NCBI GenBank assembly: GCA_045127595.1
Contig: JBGVQS010000007.1
Location: 1 to 13,470, forward strand
Length of the DNA stretch: 13,470 bases
Reading direction: 5' to 3'
Source of the DNA: Scatosoma sp045127595
Lineage (GTDB): Bacteria > Bacillota > Clostridia > Christensenellales > Borkfalkiaceae
In this document: in pieces, positions 6,509 through 13,338 of the stretch
Layout: every line of letters begins with the position of its first letter
Position numbering within the stretch: the first letter of the stretch is position 1
Program-made: the position numbers and the translations under genes
The notes under the pieces: generated by a model
What the model was told of the DNA's origin: nothing
Database searches by the model: none
Seen by the model: only the letters and a program-made list of their open reading frames with translations

Positions 6509-7762
6509 TTAATTTTCTTTCGTTTCCGAAGCAGGTTCTTCCGCCGCTTTTACAGGGTGTTTGGTGTGCACCAACAACAAATCGATCACGAGCGCCGCCG
6601 CATACATAATCAGCGTGAAAATCAAAATGTTTTGATAATTGCCCGTTTTGTTGATAATCAAATCGGCGATTTGGTTACCCGTCAAGCCTGCAATCCCCCA
6701 TGCGGAAAGCGCGATACCGTGAATAGACGAAATCTTACCCATTCCGTACAAGTCGGACAAAAGGGTAGGCAAGTTACTAAATCCGCCGCCGTAGCCAAGG
6801 TTGACAAGAATCAGCAACGCGATACAAATAGCGGCAATTTCATTCGAGATAGCGCCCGTAAACAACGCAAGCGCCGTAACCGCAAGTTCGCTAATGAAAA
6901 TGATTTTATAGACGGTATTTCTATCTTTTAAATGATCCCCGATGGTCGAATATCCAAGTCTGCCCGCCGCGTTAAAGAAGCCCGTCATGGTGCAAAGCAA
7001 CGCCGCAGAACCGCCAAGCCCGATCGCCATATAAATATCCTTTTCGTGCGAAATCAACGCAAGCCCGCAAGTGATATTGATGTAGAAAATCAGCCAAACG
7101 CCGATAAATTTCACGTCCGCAAAAATTTTAAAACCGCCGAAGAAGGATTTAATATCGAACTTCTCGTGTGTTTCCACCCAGCCTTCGGGCTTCTTCAAAA
7201 GCAGGTGTCCGCAGAACATCATAACAAACCAAACGCCCGCAAGGATATACAGCGTTTTTTCTACTCCGCAAGAATCGATCAAGCCTTCGATAATGGGCGA
7301 GAAAATCATTTTTGCCGCGCCGAAGCCCGCTACTGCAAGCCCCGTTGCAAGCCCCTTGTTATCCTTAAACCAAAGCATCAAGGTCTTTACGGGAGATAAG
7401 TATCCAAGCCCCAGCCCGATCCCCATAATAACGCCGTAGCACAAAAAGATGAGCGGCATACTATGTAAATGCACGGCAAGCCCCGTACCTGCTACGCCGA
7501 CCGCGAAACAAAGGGTTGCGATCAAGCTTGCTTTGTGAATATCCTTTTCTACGAATTTGCCGAGAAACGCCGCACTCATACCAAGGAAGAAAATTGCCAG
7601 CGAAAACGCCCAACCGAGCATATTCGCATTGATTCCATTGCTGATAAACGTCGCCTGAATAGGTGCGCTGAAAAGAGACCAGCAATATACTGTGCCGATA
7701 CTGCAATGAAGTAACATCGCAGGAATCGCCGCACGCGTCCATCTGTTGCTAAATTTTTTCAT
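6509..7762 (-). CDS. MFS transporter of the oxalate:formate antiporter (OFA) family
   Basis: A 417-residue cytoplasmic-membrane transporter of the major facilitator superfamily, similar to OxlT. The start, MKKFSNRWTRAAIPAMLLHC, and the segment GTVYCWSLFSAPI in the first membrane helix are typical of the OFA group. About twelve hydrophobic segments can be traced, with a central charged loop near residues 190-215 and a short charged tail (EEPASETKEN). OFA members exchange small carboxylates, but the substrates of most clostridial homologues are unknown, so oxalate/formate should not be assumed. The start is supported by AGAAGG 9 nt upstream. It has its own perfect promoter and is not in an operon. 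The convergent neighbour is an amino acid decarboxylase, whose substrate and product could in principle be exchanged by such a carrier; this is only a positional hint. Confidence 0.88.
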   Translation of the reverse strand: MKKFSNRWTRAAIPAMLLHCSIGTVYCWSLFSAPIQATFISNGINANMLGWAFSLAIFFLGMSAAFLGKFVEKDIHKASLIATLCFAVGVAGTGLAVHLHSMPLIFLCYGVIMGIGLGLGYLSPVKTLMLWFKDNKGLATGLAVAGFGAAKMIFSPIIEGLIDSCGVEKTLYILAGVWFVMMFCGHLLLKKPEGWVETHEKFDIKSFFGGFKIFADVKFIGVWLIFYINITCGLALISHEKDIYMAIGLGGSAALLCTMTGFFNAAGRLGYSTIGDHLKDRNTVYKIIFISELAVTALALFTGAISNEIAAICIALLILVNLGYGGGFSNLPTLLSDLYGMGKISSIHGIALSAWGIAGLTGNQIADLIINKTGNYQNILIFTLIMYAAALVIDLLLVHTKHPVKAAEEPASETKEN

Positions 7763-7794
7763 TTCGCATACCTTCTTATAATTAATCCTTGCAT

Positions 7795-7823
7795 ATTATA
7801 GTCCTTTATTTTTTATTTGTCAA
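7795..7823 (-). promoter_or_regulatory. Promoter of the OFA transporter, perfect consensus
   Basis: On the minus strand TTGACA (7823-7818), a 17-nt spacer and TATAAT (7800-7795) match the consensus completely. It lies 33 nt before the transporter ATG. Confidence 0.87.
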
Positions 7824-7830
7824 CAAATAA
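7813..7830. promoter_or_regulatory. 18-bp palindrome over the -35 box, candidate operator
   Basis: TTATTTGT-CA-ACAAATAA has perfect 8-bp arms and contains the whole -35 box of the OFA transporter promoter. A protein bound here would block RNA polymerase. A related half-site, GACACAAATAA, lies at 7865-7875. No regulator gene is adjacent, so the binding protein is unknown. Confidence 0.5.
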
Positions 7831-7874
7831 CGTCATATTTCGATAGAAAAAAAATCTTTTTTTTGACACAAATA

Positions 7875-7909
7875 AAACACCCGAAAGTTTTCCAAACCTT
7901 TGGGCGTTT
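7875..7909 (-). terminator. Likely terminator of the ABC exporter operon
   Basis: On the minus strand AAACGCCC (7909-7902) pairs with GGGTGTTT (7882-7875). One pair is a G-U wobble on this strand and would be a mismatch on the plus strand. Further pairing of AAAG with CTTT lies inside, and the stem is followed by TATTTGTGTC. It is 57 nt beyond the permease stop codon. The T-run is imperfect. Confidence 0.5.
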
Positions 7910-7965
7910 ATCTTTATTGTCGATAATAAATTCAATTCTATTGTTCCTAATTTTCACCCTCAATT

Positions 7966-8795
7966 TTATACCAAAGCGGTCTTTTTCAAAATCAAATTAC
8001 TGATACAGCCAAACCCGAACGCAAACAAACCGCTACCAAACAGCGACAAAATCACGTGGAGTATCCCCGCGTCCAACGGACTGACAATCGGCACGACCAT
8101 AAACAGGAACATTCCCACGCCCATAGACAGTAAAATCGACAGCCATAATTTTTGTTTTGCAATAACGCTCATCATTAAAAATATCGACACGAATAGCAAA
8201 ACCAAACACCCTTTCGACAGGACGCAAAACAGCAAATTTACCACGTTAAACCCGACCATGGTATAGGGTAATCCCGCAAACTTGCCCCCCAGCACCGCGC
8301 CGATAAAGAACGCAAAAATCATGAGCGCGCCCGCAAGGATTGCGCCAAGCAAGTAGGTCATACACATACACGCCATAGCAAACGCGCAGGTGAGCGATTT
8401 CGAAATCATATAATCGCTCTTTTTTGCGTGCGTGGTAAAAAGCTGTTTTACGCAACCGCTTTTATAATCGTGTCCGATAAAAATAGATACCATGATACCG
8501 CCGAAAATGAATACCATATTCATATTCGCATATTTTTCAATCCCCTCAAAGCCGTATATAGGCGTATCGGCGGCAATCGCTTGCCAGACGTTGGTAAAGA
8601 GAGGCTGGGAAACAGTTCCGTCGGGATTTTCTATCCCCGTTACCCCGATCAGCATAGCAGGAATGATTGCCGCTATCGCACGGAAAATGTAAAAGAGCGG
8701 CGTATGAAAAAGTCGGTAAAAATCTACCCAAGCATCGCTTTTATCCGCTGGATAAAGGTGGGAGATTCAAAACGCAATTCGCGAGAATTTTCCAT
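7966..8795 (-). pseudogene. ABC exporter permease (BcrB/LanE-like), frameshifted near the N-terminus
   Basis: This would be the membrane partner of the ATPase encoded just upstream. A good start exists at 8795, with AAGGAGG 8 nt before it and 3 nt after the ATPase stop. It reads MENSREL...RIKAMLG and then stops at TAG (8726-8724). Moving back one base at that point continues as VDFYRLFHTPLFYIF and on to the end at 7966, with about six hydrophobic segments. Adding one G to the GGG run (8727-8729) restores an uninterrupted protein of 276 residues, typical for such permeases. As it stands, an in-frame ATG at 8655 could yield only 229 residues lacking the first membrane segment. It may be a real inactivating mutation, a phase-variable site or a sequencing/assembly error; the rest of the frame is undamaged, pointing to a recent event or an error. 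Confidence 0.8.
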
Positions 8796-8798
8796 TGT

Positions 8799-9698
8799 TT
8801 ACGCCTCCTTTTGATTCATCAGCTCGACGTAATATTCTTCCAAGCCGATTTTATTTTTCTTAATTTCGCTGACGGTATGCCCGTTTTTCAGCAAGGTTTC
8901 TACGATACGTTCCACGTCGTCCACGTCGTAGACGCGCAAATACCCGTCTTCCCTTCGCACGTTGTTAAAATGCGCTTTCAAAAGCCTTTCCGCGCCCGCT
9001 TCATCCGCCGTTTTTAAGGAAACGAAGACGCGAGCACGCGCTTCCATTTCTTGCGCGGTAAGCTCTTGTACCATTCTGCCCTGCCGTAAAATTCCGTAAT
9101 GCGTCGCGATTTTTTCAAGCTCTCCAAGAATATGCGAAGAAATCAACACCGTACAGCCGTACGTTTTTGTAATATCGACGAGTATTTCGCGCATGATCCG
9201 CATACCGTCCGTATCCAAACCATTGATCGGCTCGTCCAAAATCAACAGCGCAGGATCTCCCAAAAGCGCCATCGCAATCCCGATACGTTGTTTCATACCA
9301 AGCGAACAACGTTTAAATTTTATTTGCGCCGAATCTTCCATACGCACGATTTTCAGCACGCGTGAAATTTCCTCATCAGGATTTTTTAAGCCCAAATTGA
9401 TGGCTTGCATCATCAAATTTTGATAGACGCTCGAGCCAGGGAAACACCCCGCGTTTTCGATCAGCGCACCTACGCGCACGCGCACTCCTGCGTCGGTGTA
9501 ATCTCTGCCAAACAGCTTTATTTGCCCTTTATCGGGAACAAGATGTCCGCAAATGAGTTTTTCCGTCGTCGATTTACCGCTGCCGTTCTCTCCGATAAAG
9601 CCGTAAATACTGCCTACGGGAACGGTCATATTTAAATCGTTTACCGCATACATACCGCGGAAACTTTTCGATAAGTTTCGGATTTCAATAGCGTTCAT
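8799..9698 (-). CDS. ABC transporter ATP-binding protein, BcrA/LanF (bacitracin/lantibiotic) type
   Basis: A 299-residue cytoplasmic ATPase subunit. Walker A is GENGSGKST (36-44), the signature is the variant SLGMKQR (132-138), Walker B is LLILDEP (151-157) and the switch histidine is H189 in SSHI. Where most ABC ATPases have the Q-loop glutamine, this one has glutamate (ALIEN, E81), a feature described as the E-loop of lantibiotic immunity ATPases. The C-terminal 90 residues form the accessory domain usual for BcrA-type proteins. Such systems export or expel peptide antibiotics or act in self-protection, but many homologues have no known substrate. AGGAG lies 6 nt before the ATG. The permease gene follows after 3 nt in the same operon but is frameshifted, so the transporter may not be functional in this strain. 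No two-component system or biosynthetic genes lie nearby. Confidence 0.92.
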   Translation of the reverse strand: MNAIEIRNLSKSFRGMYAVNDLNMTVPVGSIYGFIGENGSGKSTTEKLICGHLVPDKGQIKLFGRDYTDAGVRVRVGALIENAGCFPGSSVYQNLMMQAINLGLKNPDEEISRVLKIVRMEDSAQIKFKRCSLGMKQRIGIAMALLGDPALLILDEPINGLDTDGMRIMREILVDITKTYGCTVLISSHILGELEKIATHYGILRQGRMVQELTAQEMEARARVFVSLKTADEAGAERLLKAHFNNVRREDGYLRVYDVDDVERIVETLLKNGHTVSEIKKNKIGLEEYYVELMNQKEA

Positions 9699-9730
9699 AT
9701 ACTACTCCTTATATTTCATTTTTCCAAACT

Positions 9731-9736
9731 ATTATA
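9731..9736 (-). promoter_or_regulatory. Candidate -10 box of the ABC exporter operon
   Basis: TATAAT reads on the minus strand 33 nt before the ATPase ATG. No good -35 box lies at 16-18 nt. A perfect inverted repeat, CAAAC-GATAT-GTTTG (9759-9773), lies just upstream, where an activator could bind. This is tentative. Confidence 0.4.
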
Positions 9737-9827
9737 CTCAAATAATGTTTAGAAAACGCAAACGATATGTTTGTAAAATGTTAAAAAGTATTTTTAAAAG
9801 AGTTTTTTTTATATATGGAAGAACCGC

Positions 9828-9856
9828 TTGCTTTCCAAAATCGATTGTGTTATAAT
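9828..9856 (+). promoter_or_regulatory. Promoter of the SulP transporter gene
   Basis: TTGCTT (9828-9833), a 17-nt spacer and TATAAT (9851-9856). The predicted start is near 9863, giving a leader of about 38 nt before the ATG at 9901. Confidence 0.75.
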
Positions 9857-9900
9857 GATAACCGTTTTAAAATACATATTTTTACAAAAAGAGGCGTTCT

Positions 9901-11445
9901 ATGAAACCACAACTTTTATCCTCTTTGAAAGGATATAAAAAACGCGATTTGTTCCACGATTTAATGGCTGGGCTTATGGTAGCGATTATCGCAATGCCCT
10001 TATCGATCGCGCTCGGCATACAGTCCGTTCCTGCCGAAGTTTCTTCCCGCGGAATACAATTCGGGATCATCACGGCAATCGTCGCAGGGTTCTTCATCTC
10101 AGCCATGGGTGGCAGTAAACACCAAATCGGCGGTCCTACCGCGGCGTTTGTCGTCATTCTCTTTGGCTATCTTGCCGATCCTGATATCGGCGTGTTGGGC
10201 TTGGCGCTCGCTGGGATTATGGCAGGCGTTATCTTGATTTTGATGGGCTTGCTCCGCGCAGGGAACGTCATGAAATTCTTCCCCTATCCCATCACCATCG
10301 GGTTTACAACAGGGATCGGCGTAACCCTTTTAATCGGGCAGATTAAAGACCTTTGCGGCTTTCAATCGAGCGGCACGGAAGCCATCGAAAAGCTTATATC
10401 TTATGCGAAAAATATTTCCTCGTTCGATCTTGCAACCTTTGGCGTGGGCGTGCTCGGACTTTTATGCGTTATTTTGATCCCGAAATTTAGTAAAAAAATC
10501 CCCGCCGCATTCGTGGCGCTTATCGCTTGCACTTGCGCGACTTTATTATTAAATAATTTCGCAAATACGGATATTGCGACGATCGGCTCGAAATACGGCG
10601 AAGTAAAAGCAGGCTTTTATCCCATTGATTTCGACGGAATCGGGAACGTGAAGTTTTCCGCTTTGATTGTGCCCTCTATCGTGATTGCCTTTCTTTGCGC
10701 AATCGAGAGTTTGCTCTCCGCGACGGTTGCTTCGGGCATGACGGGAGATCCCTTCGACGCCAACCAAGAGCTCTTAGGCCAAGGCGCGGCGAATATTTTT
10801 TCTTCCCTACTCGGCGGTTTGCCTGCAACGGGCGCGATTGCGCGTACGGCTGCAAGCATTGAAAACGGCGCAAAAAGTCCGTTGGCAGGAATCTTCCACG
10901 CGGTATTCCTCTTGATTATGTACTTCGCTTTGATGGGCGTTTTACAGTATATTCCTTTGGCTGTATTTTCCGCAATCCTTATCTCCGTTGCCATTAACAT
11001 GAGCCGTTTCCCGCTCTTTTGCAAGCTTTCGCGTTTTGGTATACGCGACTCCATTATTTTGATCACGACCTTTGTTTTAACCGTTGTGTTCGACTTGACG
11101 TATGGGGTGCTCGGCGGCGTTTTGGTTACCGTTATCGCAAACGCAAAGAATTTTAAAACAGGCTTAAAAATCGAAACCGAAACCAAGGAATCCCCCGTAC
11201 TTTTGTTAAAAGGTACGCTGTTTTTCCTGAACACAAACAAGTTGATCGACGCCATCACCCAAGCCCTGCAAACGAGTAATAGCGTAACGGTGGATATGAC
11301 GGAAGTAGAACGTGTTGACGAAACTGCGCTTGAAAAAATCACGTCATTGAATAAGAAGATAAAAGCCCAAGGCAAAAACATGGAGCTTGTCGGCTACAAC
11401 GAAAAAATCCAAAAACGCTTCGATCGCTATTTTAAAGTTTTATAA
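9901..11445 (+). CDS. SulP family (SLC26-like) anion transporter with STAS domain
   Basis: A 514-residue integral membrane transporter of the SulP family, whose bacterial members carry sulfate, bicarbonate or dicarboxylates, often with sodium or protons. The membrane part covers residues 20 to about 415 with many hydrophobic segments. It includes the family motif GGPTAAF (77-83), CAIESLLSATVASGMTGD (266-283) and LPATGAIARTAASIENGAKS (307-326). The last ~90 residues form a cytoplasmic STAS domain, with SVTVDMTEVERVDETALEKI at 461-480 as the core strand-helix. Length fits bacterial SulP proteins. AAGAGG lies 6 nt before the ATG. It is transcribed alone, divergent from the ABC exporter and ending in a strong terminator. 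The anion is not identifiable; no carbonic anhydrase or sulfate-assimilation gene is adjacent. Confidence 0.93.
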   Translation: MKPQLLSSLKGYKKRDLFHDLMAGLMVAIIAMPLSIALGIQSVPAEVSSRGIQFGIITAIVAGFFISAMGGSKHQIGGPTAAFVVILFGYLADPDIGVLGLALAGIMAGVILILMGLLRAGNVMKFFPYPITIGFTTGIGVTLLIGQIKDLCGFQSSGTEAIEKLISYAKNISSFDLATFGVGVLGLLCVILIPKFSKKIPAAFVALIACTCATLLLNNFANTDIATIGSKYGEVKAGFYPIDFDGIGNVKFSALIVPSIVIAFLCAIESLLSATVASGMTGDPFDANQELLGQGAANIFSSLLGGLPATGAIARTAASIENGAKSPLAGIFHAVFLLIMYFALMGVLQYIPLAVFSAILISVAINMSRFPLFCKLSRFGIRDSIILITTFVLTVVFDLTYGVLGGVLVTVIANAKNFKTGLKIETETKESPVLLLKGTLFFLNTNKLIDAITQALQTSNSVTVDMTEVERVDETALEKITSLNKKIKAQGKNMELVGYNEKIQKRFDRYFKVL

Positions 11446-11453
11446 CGCAAAAA

Positions 11454-11489
11454 TGCCCTGCACCTTTCGGTGCAGGGCAAACTTTTTTT
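11454..11489. terminator. Bidirectional terminator between the SulP gene and purC
   Basis: TGCCCTGCACC (11454-11464) and GGTGCAGGGCA (11469-11479) form a perfect 11-bp G+C-rich stem with a TTTC loop. Seven Ts follow on the plus strand (11483-11489) and five Ts on the minus strand (11453-11449 region). It lies between the ends of two convergent genes. Confidence 0.93.
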
Positions 11490-11494
11490 AATGA

Positions 11495-12178
11495 TTATCT
11501 GTTGTTGATAAGCTTGGTCAATTCTACGGGATCAACAATTTTGCCGTCCTTGTAAACGCGCATATTCCCCGACGCGATTTCGTCGATTAAAATCACTTCG
11601 CCGTTGTTATAACCGAACTCGAATTTAATATCCCAAAGATCAAGCCCGATCGACTTCAAATCGTCGGCAACAACTTTGGTAATTTTCAGCGTTTGTTCTT
11701 TCATGGAGTTGAACATTTCCATGCTCATAACCCCAAGCGCCGCAAGACCTTCCGCCGTAACGAGCGGATCTCCCTTTTCGTCGTTCTTAAACGTACATTC
11801 GACGTAGCCCCCCTTTAAAGGCGTGCCGTTTTCGATATATTCGCCGTATCTGCGGATAAAGCTACCCGTCGCAACCAAGCGGCAAATAACTTCCAAACCG
11901 TGCCCAAATACGGTCGCAGGGAGCACTTCCATCGTTGCGTTTTCCACGTCCGCGGAAACGTAATGCGTTTTGATGCCCGCTTGCTTCAAAAGCTCGAAAT
12001 AATAAACGGAAGATTTCAAATTTGCCTTACCGATACCGTCGATCGTAAGTCCTACCGTGTTTTCGCCTGGATCGAATACGCCGTCTTTGCCCGTGCAATC
12101 GTCCTTAAACTTCAACATAACGTTGCCGTTGTCAAGCTTGTAAACGTCTTTTGTTTTACCTGTGTAAAGTTTTTCCAT
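11495..12178 (-). CDS. purC: Phosphoribosylaminoimidazole-succinocarboxamide (SAICAR) synthase
   Basis: PurC joins aspartate to carboxyaminoimidazole ribonucleotide using ATP, a late step of IMP synthesis in the cytoplasm. The 227-residue protein begins MEKLYTGKTKDVYKLDNG, the usual ATP-binding start. It carries EVICRLVATGSFIRRYGEY (96-114) and the second signature LWDIKFEFG (181-189). The segment after DE at 199-200 reads IASGNMRVY where many PurC proteins have a PDS(C/S)R-type motif, and the C-terminus is slightly short; R207 is kept, so this looks like a natural variant and not damage. AGAGGA lies about 8 nt before the ATG. It stands alone, with its own promoter and no other pur gene in the window. 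Confidence 0.95.
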   Translation of the reverse strand: MEKLYTGKTKDVYKLDNGNVMLKFKDDCTGKDGVFDPGENTVGLTIDGIGKANLKSSVYYFELLKQAGIKTHYVSADVENATMEVLPATVFGHGLEVICRLVATGSFIRRYGEYIENGTPLKGGYVECTFKNDEKGDPLVTAEGLAALGVMSMEMFNSMKEQTLKITKVVADDLKSIGLDLWDIKFEFGYNNGEVILIDEIASGNMRVYKDGKIVDPVELTKLINNR

Positions 12179-12240
12179 CTTACAATCCTCTTTTTCTTTA
12201 TTTTCGGCATAGGCTTTTTTGAAAACCGAATTATGGGATT

Positions 12241-12269
12241 ATTATAACAAAATAATTTGATTTTTACAA
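12241..12269 (-). promoter_or_regulatory. purC promoter with extended -10
   Basis: On the minus strand TTGTAA (12269-12264), a 17-nt spacer and TATAAT (12246-12241), preceded by TGT so that the extended -10 TGnTATAAT is complete. The predicted leader is about 55 nt and shows no recognised purine riboswitch. Confidence 0.72.
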
Positions 12270-12317
12270 TTATATGAAAGCCGTTATAGAAAAAAAATTA
12301 AAAAATTTTTTCGCCCA

Positions 12318-12346
12318 TTGACAATATATTTACAATATGCTATACT
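12318..12346 (+). promoter_or_regulatory. Promoter of the ASCH-domain gene
   Basis: TTGACA (12318-12323), a 17-nt spacer and TATACT (12341-12346). It predicts a leader of about 70 nt before the ATG at 12425. Confidence 0.8.
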
Positions 12347-12424
12347 TATCCATATAAAATTACGGTTTTATAAAAGTCCACGAAAGAAAACTGTGCGTTA
12401 AAAATAGGCATACAAGGAGTTTTC

Positions 12425-12763
12425 ATGCGATACGAAATGAAATTAAAGCAAGAGCCGTTCCTTGCTATGCAAGCAAAAACCAAAACGGTAGAAATACGTT
12501 TACAAGACGAAAAGCGGAAAAATTTACAATGCGGAGACGAAATCCTTTTCACGAATATTGCAACGGGAGAAAAGCTTTTTACCGTCGTAGAATGCATATA
12601 CAAATACGCAAATTTTGAGGAATTATACGCACATCACGACAAAATTTCCTTAGGGTACAAGGAAGAAGAACAAGCAAATCCCGAAGATATGTTGGCGTAT
12701 TATTCCGCAAAAGAAGTCGAAAAATACGGCGTTATGGGGATAAAAATAAAATTAGTTGAATAA
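12425..12763 (+). CDS. Small ASCH-domain protein
   Basis: A 112-residue soluble protein made up almost wholly of an ASCH domain, a PUA-like fold thought to bind RNA or modified nucleotides. The pattern is typical: KTKTVEIRLQDEKRKNL near residues 18-34, then CGDEILFTNIATGEKL (36-51), then FEELYAHHDKISLGYKEEE (64-82) and the closing KYGVMGIKIKLVE. A few ASCH proteins have been shown to act as RNases or N4-acetylcytidine amidohydrolases, but most have no assigned role, and none is claimed here. AAGGAG lies 6 nt before the ATG. It has its own consensus promoter, is divergent from purC, and precedes tRNA-Glu. A link to tRNA or translation would fit the domain but is not shown by the sequence. Confidence 0.87.
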   Translation: MRYEMKLKQEPFLAMQAKTKTVEIRLQDEKRKNLQCGDEILFTNIATGEKLFTVVECIYKYANFEELYAHHDKISLGYKEEEQANPEDMLAYYSAKEVEKYGVMGIKIKLVE

Positions 12764-12789
12764 TTTTGCAAAAATCCATTCATAAATCA

Positions 12790-12818
12790 TTGACATTTCT
12801 CTTTAAACATGGTATACT
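12790..12818 (+). promoter_or_regulatory. tRNA-Glu promoter
   Basis: TTGACA (12790-12795), a 17-nt spacer and TATACT (12813-12818), 19 nt before the mature 5' end of the tRNA. Confidence 0.85.
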
Positions 12819-12837
12819 ACCACAGTAAATTAAATTT

Positions 12838-12912
12838 GGCCCGTTGGTCAAGCGGTTAAGACACCACCCTTTCACGGTGGTAACATGGGTTCGAGTCCCG
12901 TACGGGTCACCA
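12838..12912 (+). tRNA. tRNA-Glu (anticodon UUC)
   Basis: A complete 75-nt cloverleaf. The acceptor stem GGCCCGT pairs with ACGGGTC. The D arm is GTC/GAC. The anticodon stem CCACC/GGTGG encloses the loop CTTTCAC with anticodon TTC at 12871-12873. The T arm is ATGGG-TTCGAGT-CCCGT. The discriminator base is A and CCA is encoded at 12910-12912. UUC reads GAA and GAG. Confidence 0.97.
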
Positions 12913-12914
12913 GT

Positions 12915-12964
12915 AACAACCTAAATCGAACCCCTCAATTAGAGGGTGGACGGTTTGGGTTGTT
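12915..12964 (+). other. Long imperfect hairpin directly after tRNA-Glu
   Basis: AACAACC (12915-12921) pairs with GGTTGTT (12958-12964). Inner pairings AAA/TTT, CG/CG and CCCTC/GAGGG lie around an AATTA loop. It starts 3 nt after the tRNA CCA and is followed only by a weak T-rich stretch, TCATTTTCT. It may help end or process the tRNA precursor. Confidence 0.5.
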
Positions 12965-12988
12965 TCATTTTCTAAAATAGTTTTTAAG

Positions 12989-13023
12989 GCGTTTCCTTTT
13001 GGCTTGGGAACGCTTTTCTTTTT
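12989..13023 (+). terminator. Intrinsic terminator of the tRNA-Glu transcript
   Basis: GCGTTTCC (12989-12996) and GGGAACGC (13006-13013) form an 8-bp stem, with one T-G wobble, around a 9-nt loop. The stem is followed by TTTTCTTTTT (13014-13023). Confidence 0.7.
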
Positions 13024-13026
13024 ATC

Positions 13027-13054
13027 TTGAATAAATACCTACCCTATATAAAAT
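13027..13054 (+). promoter_or_regulatory. Promoter of the rod-shaped RNA
   Basis: TTGAAT (13027-13032), a 16-nt spacer and TAAAAT (13049-13054). The predicted start at about 13061 is where the paired structure begins. Confidence 0.5.
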
Positions 13055-13060
13055 CGCGCT

Positions 13061-13240
13061 AAAAACGGCGGTTTATGCCGCGAAAGACTCTTGACAGGAG
13101 AAAGGAGTGTGTTAGGCTGTTCCTGCCAAAGGCAACAAAAAAGCCCCCACGGGGCGTTGGTAGTTGGCTCTTTTAAGCCTTTACAACGCACTCCGCAGAG
13201 GCTCTTGTCAAGAGTACCGTGGAATAAATAGCCGTTTTGG
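13061..13240 (+). ncRNA. Structured RNA of about 180 nt, one long interrupted hairpin; 6S RNA-like in shape
   Basis: Arms that pair: 13062-13069/13231-13238, 13071-13076/13224-13229, 13078-13082/13218-13222, 13087-13096/13206-13215, 13104-13113/13185-13194, 13114-13117/13177-13180, 13125-13129/13164-13168, 13133-13136/13156-13159 and 13143-13147/13151-13155, closed by a CAC loop. That is about 57 pairs in nested order with internal loops, the largest at 13097-13103 opposite 13195-13205. Three pairs (71/229, 80/220, 110/188 of the 13xxx numbers) are G-U on the plus strand and would be A-C on the other, which fixes the transcribed strand. A promoter precedes it and a hairpin with T-run follows. 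A rod with a central bubble and this length resembles 6S RNA, the RNA polymerase-binding regulator. I do not recognise conserved 6S sequence, so the identity is open. It is not tmRNA, RNase P or SRP RNA by their known motifs. Confidence 0.7.
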
Positions 13241-13245
13241 TTATT

Positions 13246-13270
13246 ATACGCTCATAATTAAGCGTATTTT
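13246..13270 (+). terminator. Terminator-like hairpin after the rod-shaped RNA
   Basis: ATACGCT (13246-13252) and AGCGTAT (13261-13267) form a 7-bp stem with an 8-nt loop, running into TTTT (13267-13270). It lies 8 nt after the last paired base of the RNA. The T-run is short. Confidence 0.5.
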
Positions 13271-13338
13271 ACCAATTATCGGATATTGTGCATAATTCAC
13301 GATTACAGGAATACTAACGATTTTGTCGTAGTAAATAT

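Noticed and set aside
8724..8735. Programmed -1 frameshifting to rescue the permease
   Set aside because: The site CTT-GGG-TAG does not fit an X-XXY-YYZ slippery heptamer and no clear stimulatory structure was found; a missing base is simpler.
12179..12240. Purine riboswitch ahead of purC
   Set aside because: The leader is only about 55 nt and lacks the three-helix junction of purine riboswitches; only a weak TTCGG/CCGAA pairing is seen.
13140..13160. Minus-strand terminator-like hairpin GCCCC-GTG-GGGGC followed by TTTTTT
   Set aside because: The same bases form the apical helix and A6 bulge of the plus-strand rod RNA, whose wobble pairs favour the plus strand; no minus-strand gene ends here.
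13061..13240. tmRNA, RNase P RNA or SRP RNA
   Set aside because: No tRNA-like ends with CCA, no GAGGAAAGTCC-type core and no SRP tetraloop/asymmetric loop motif are present.
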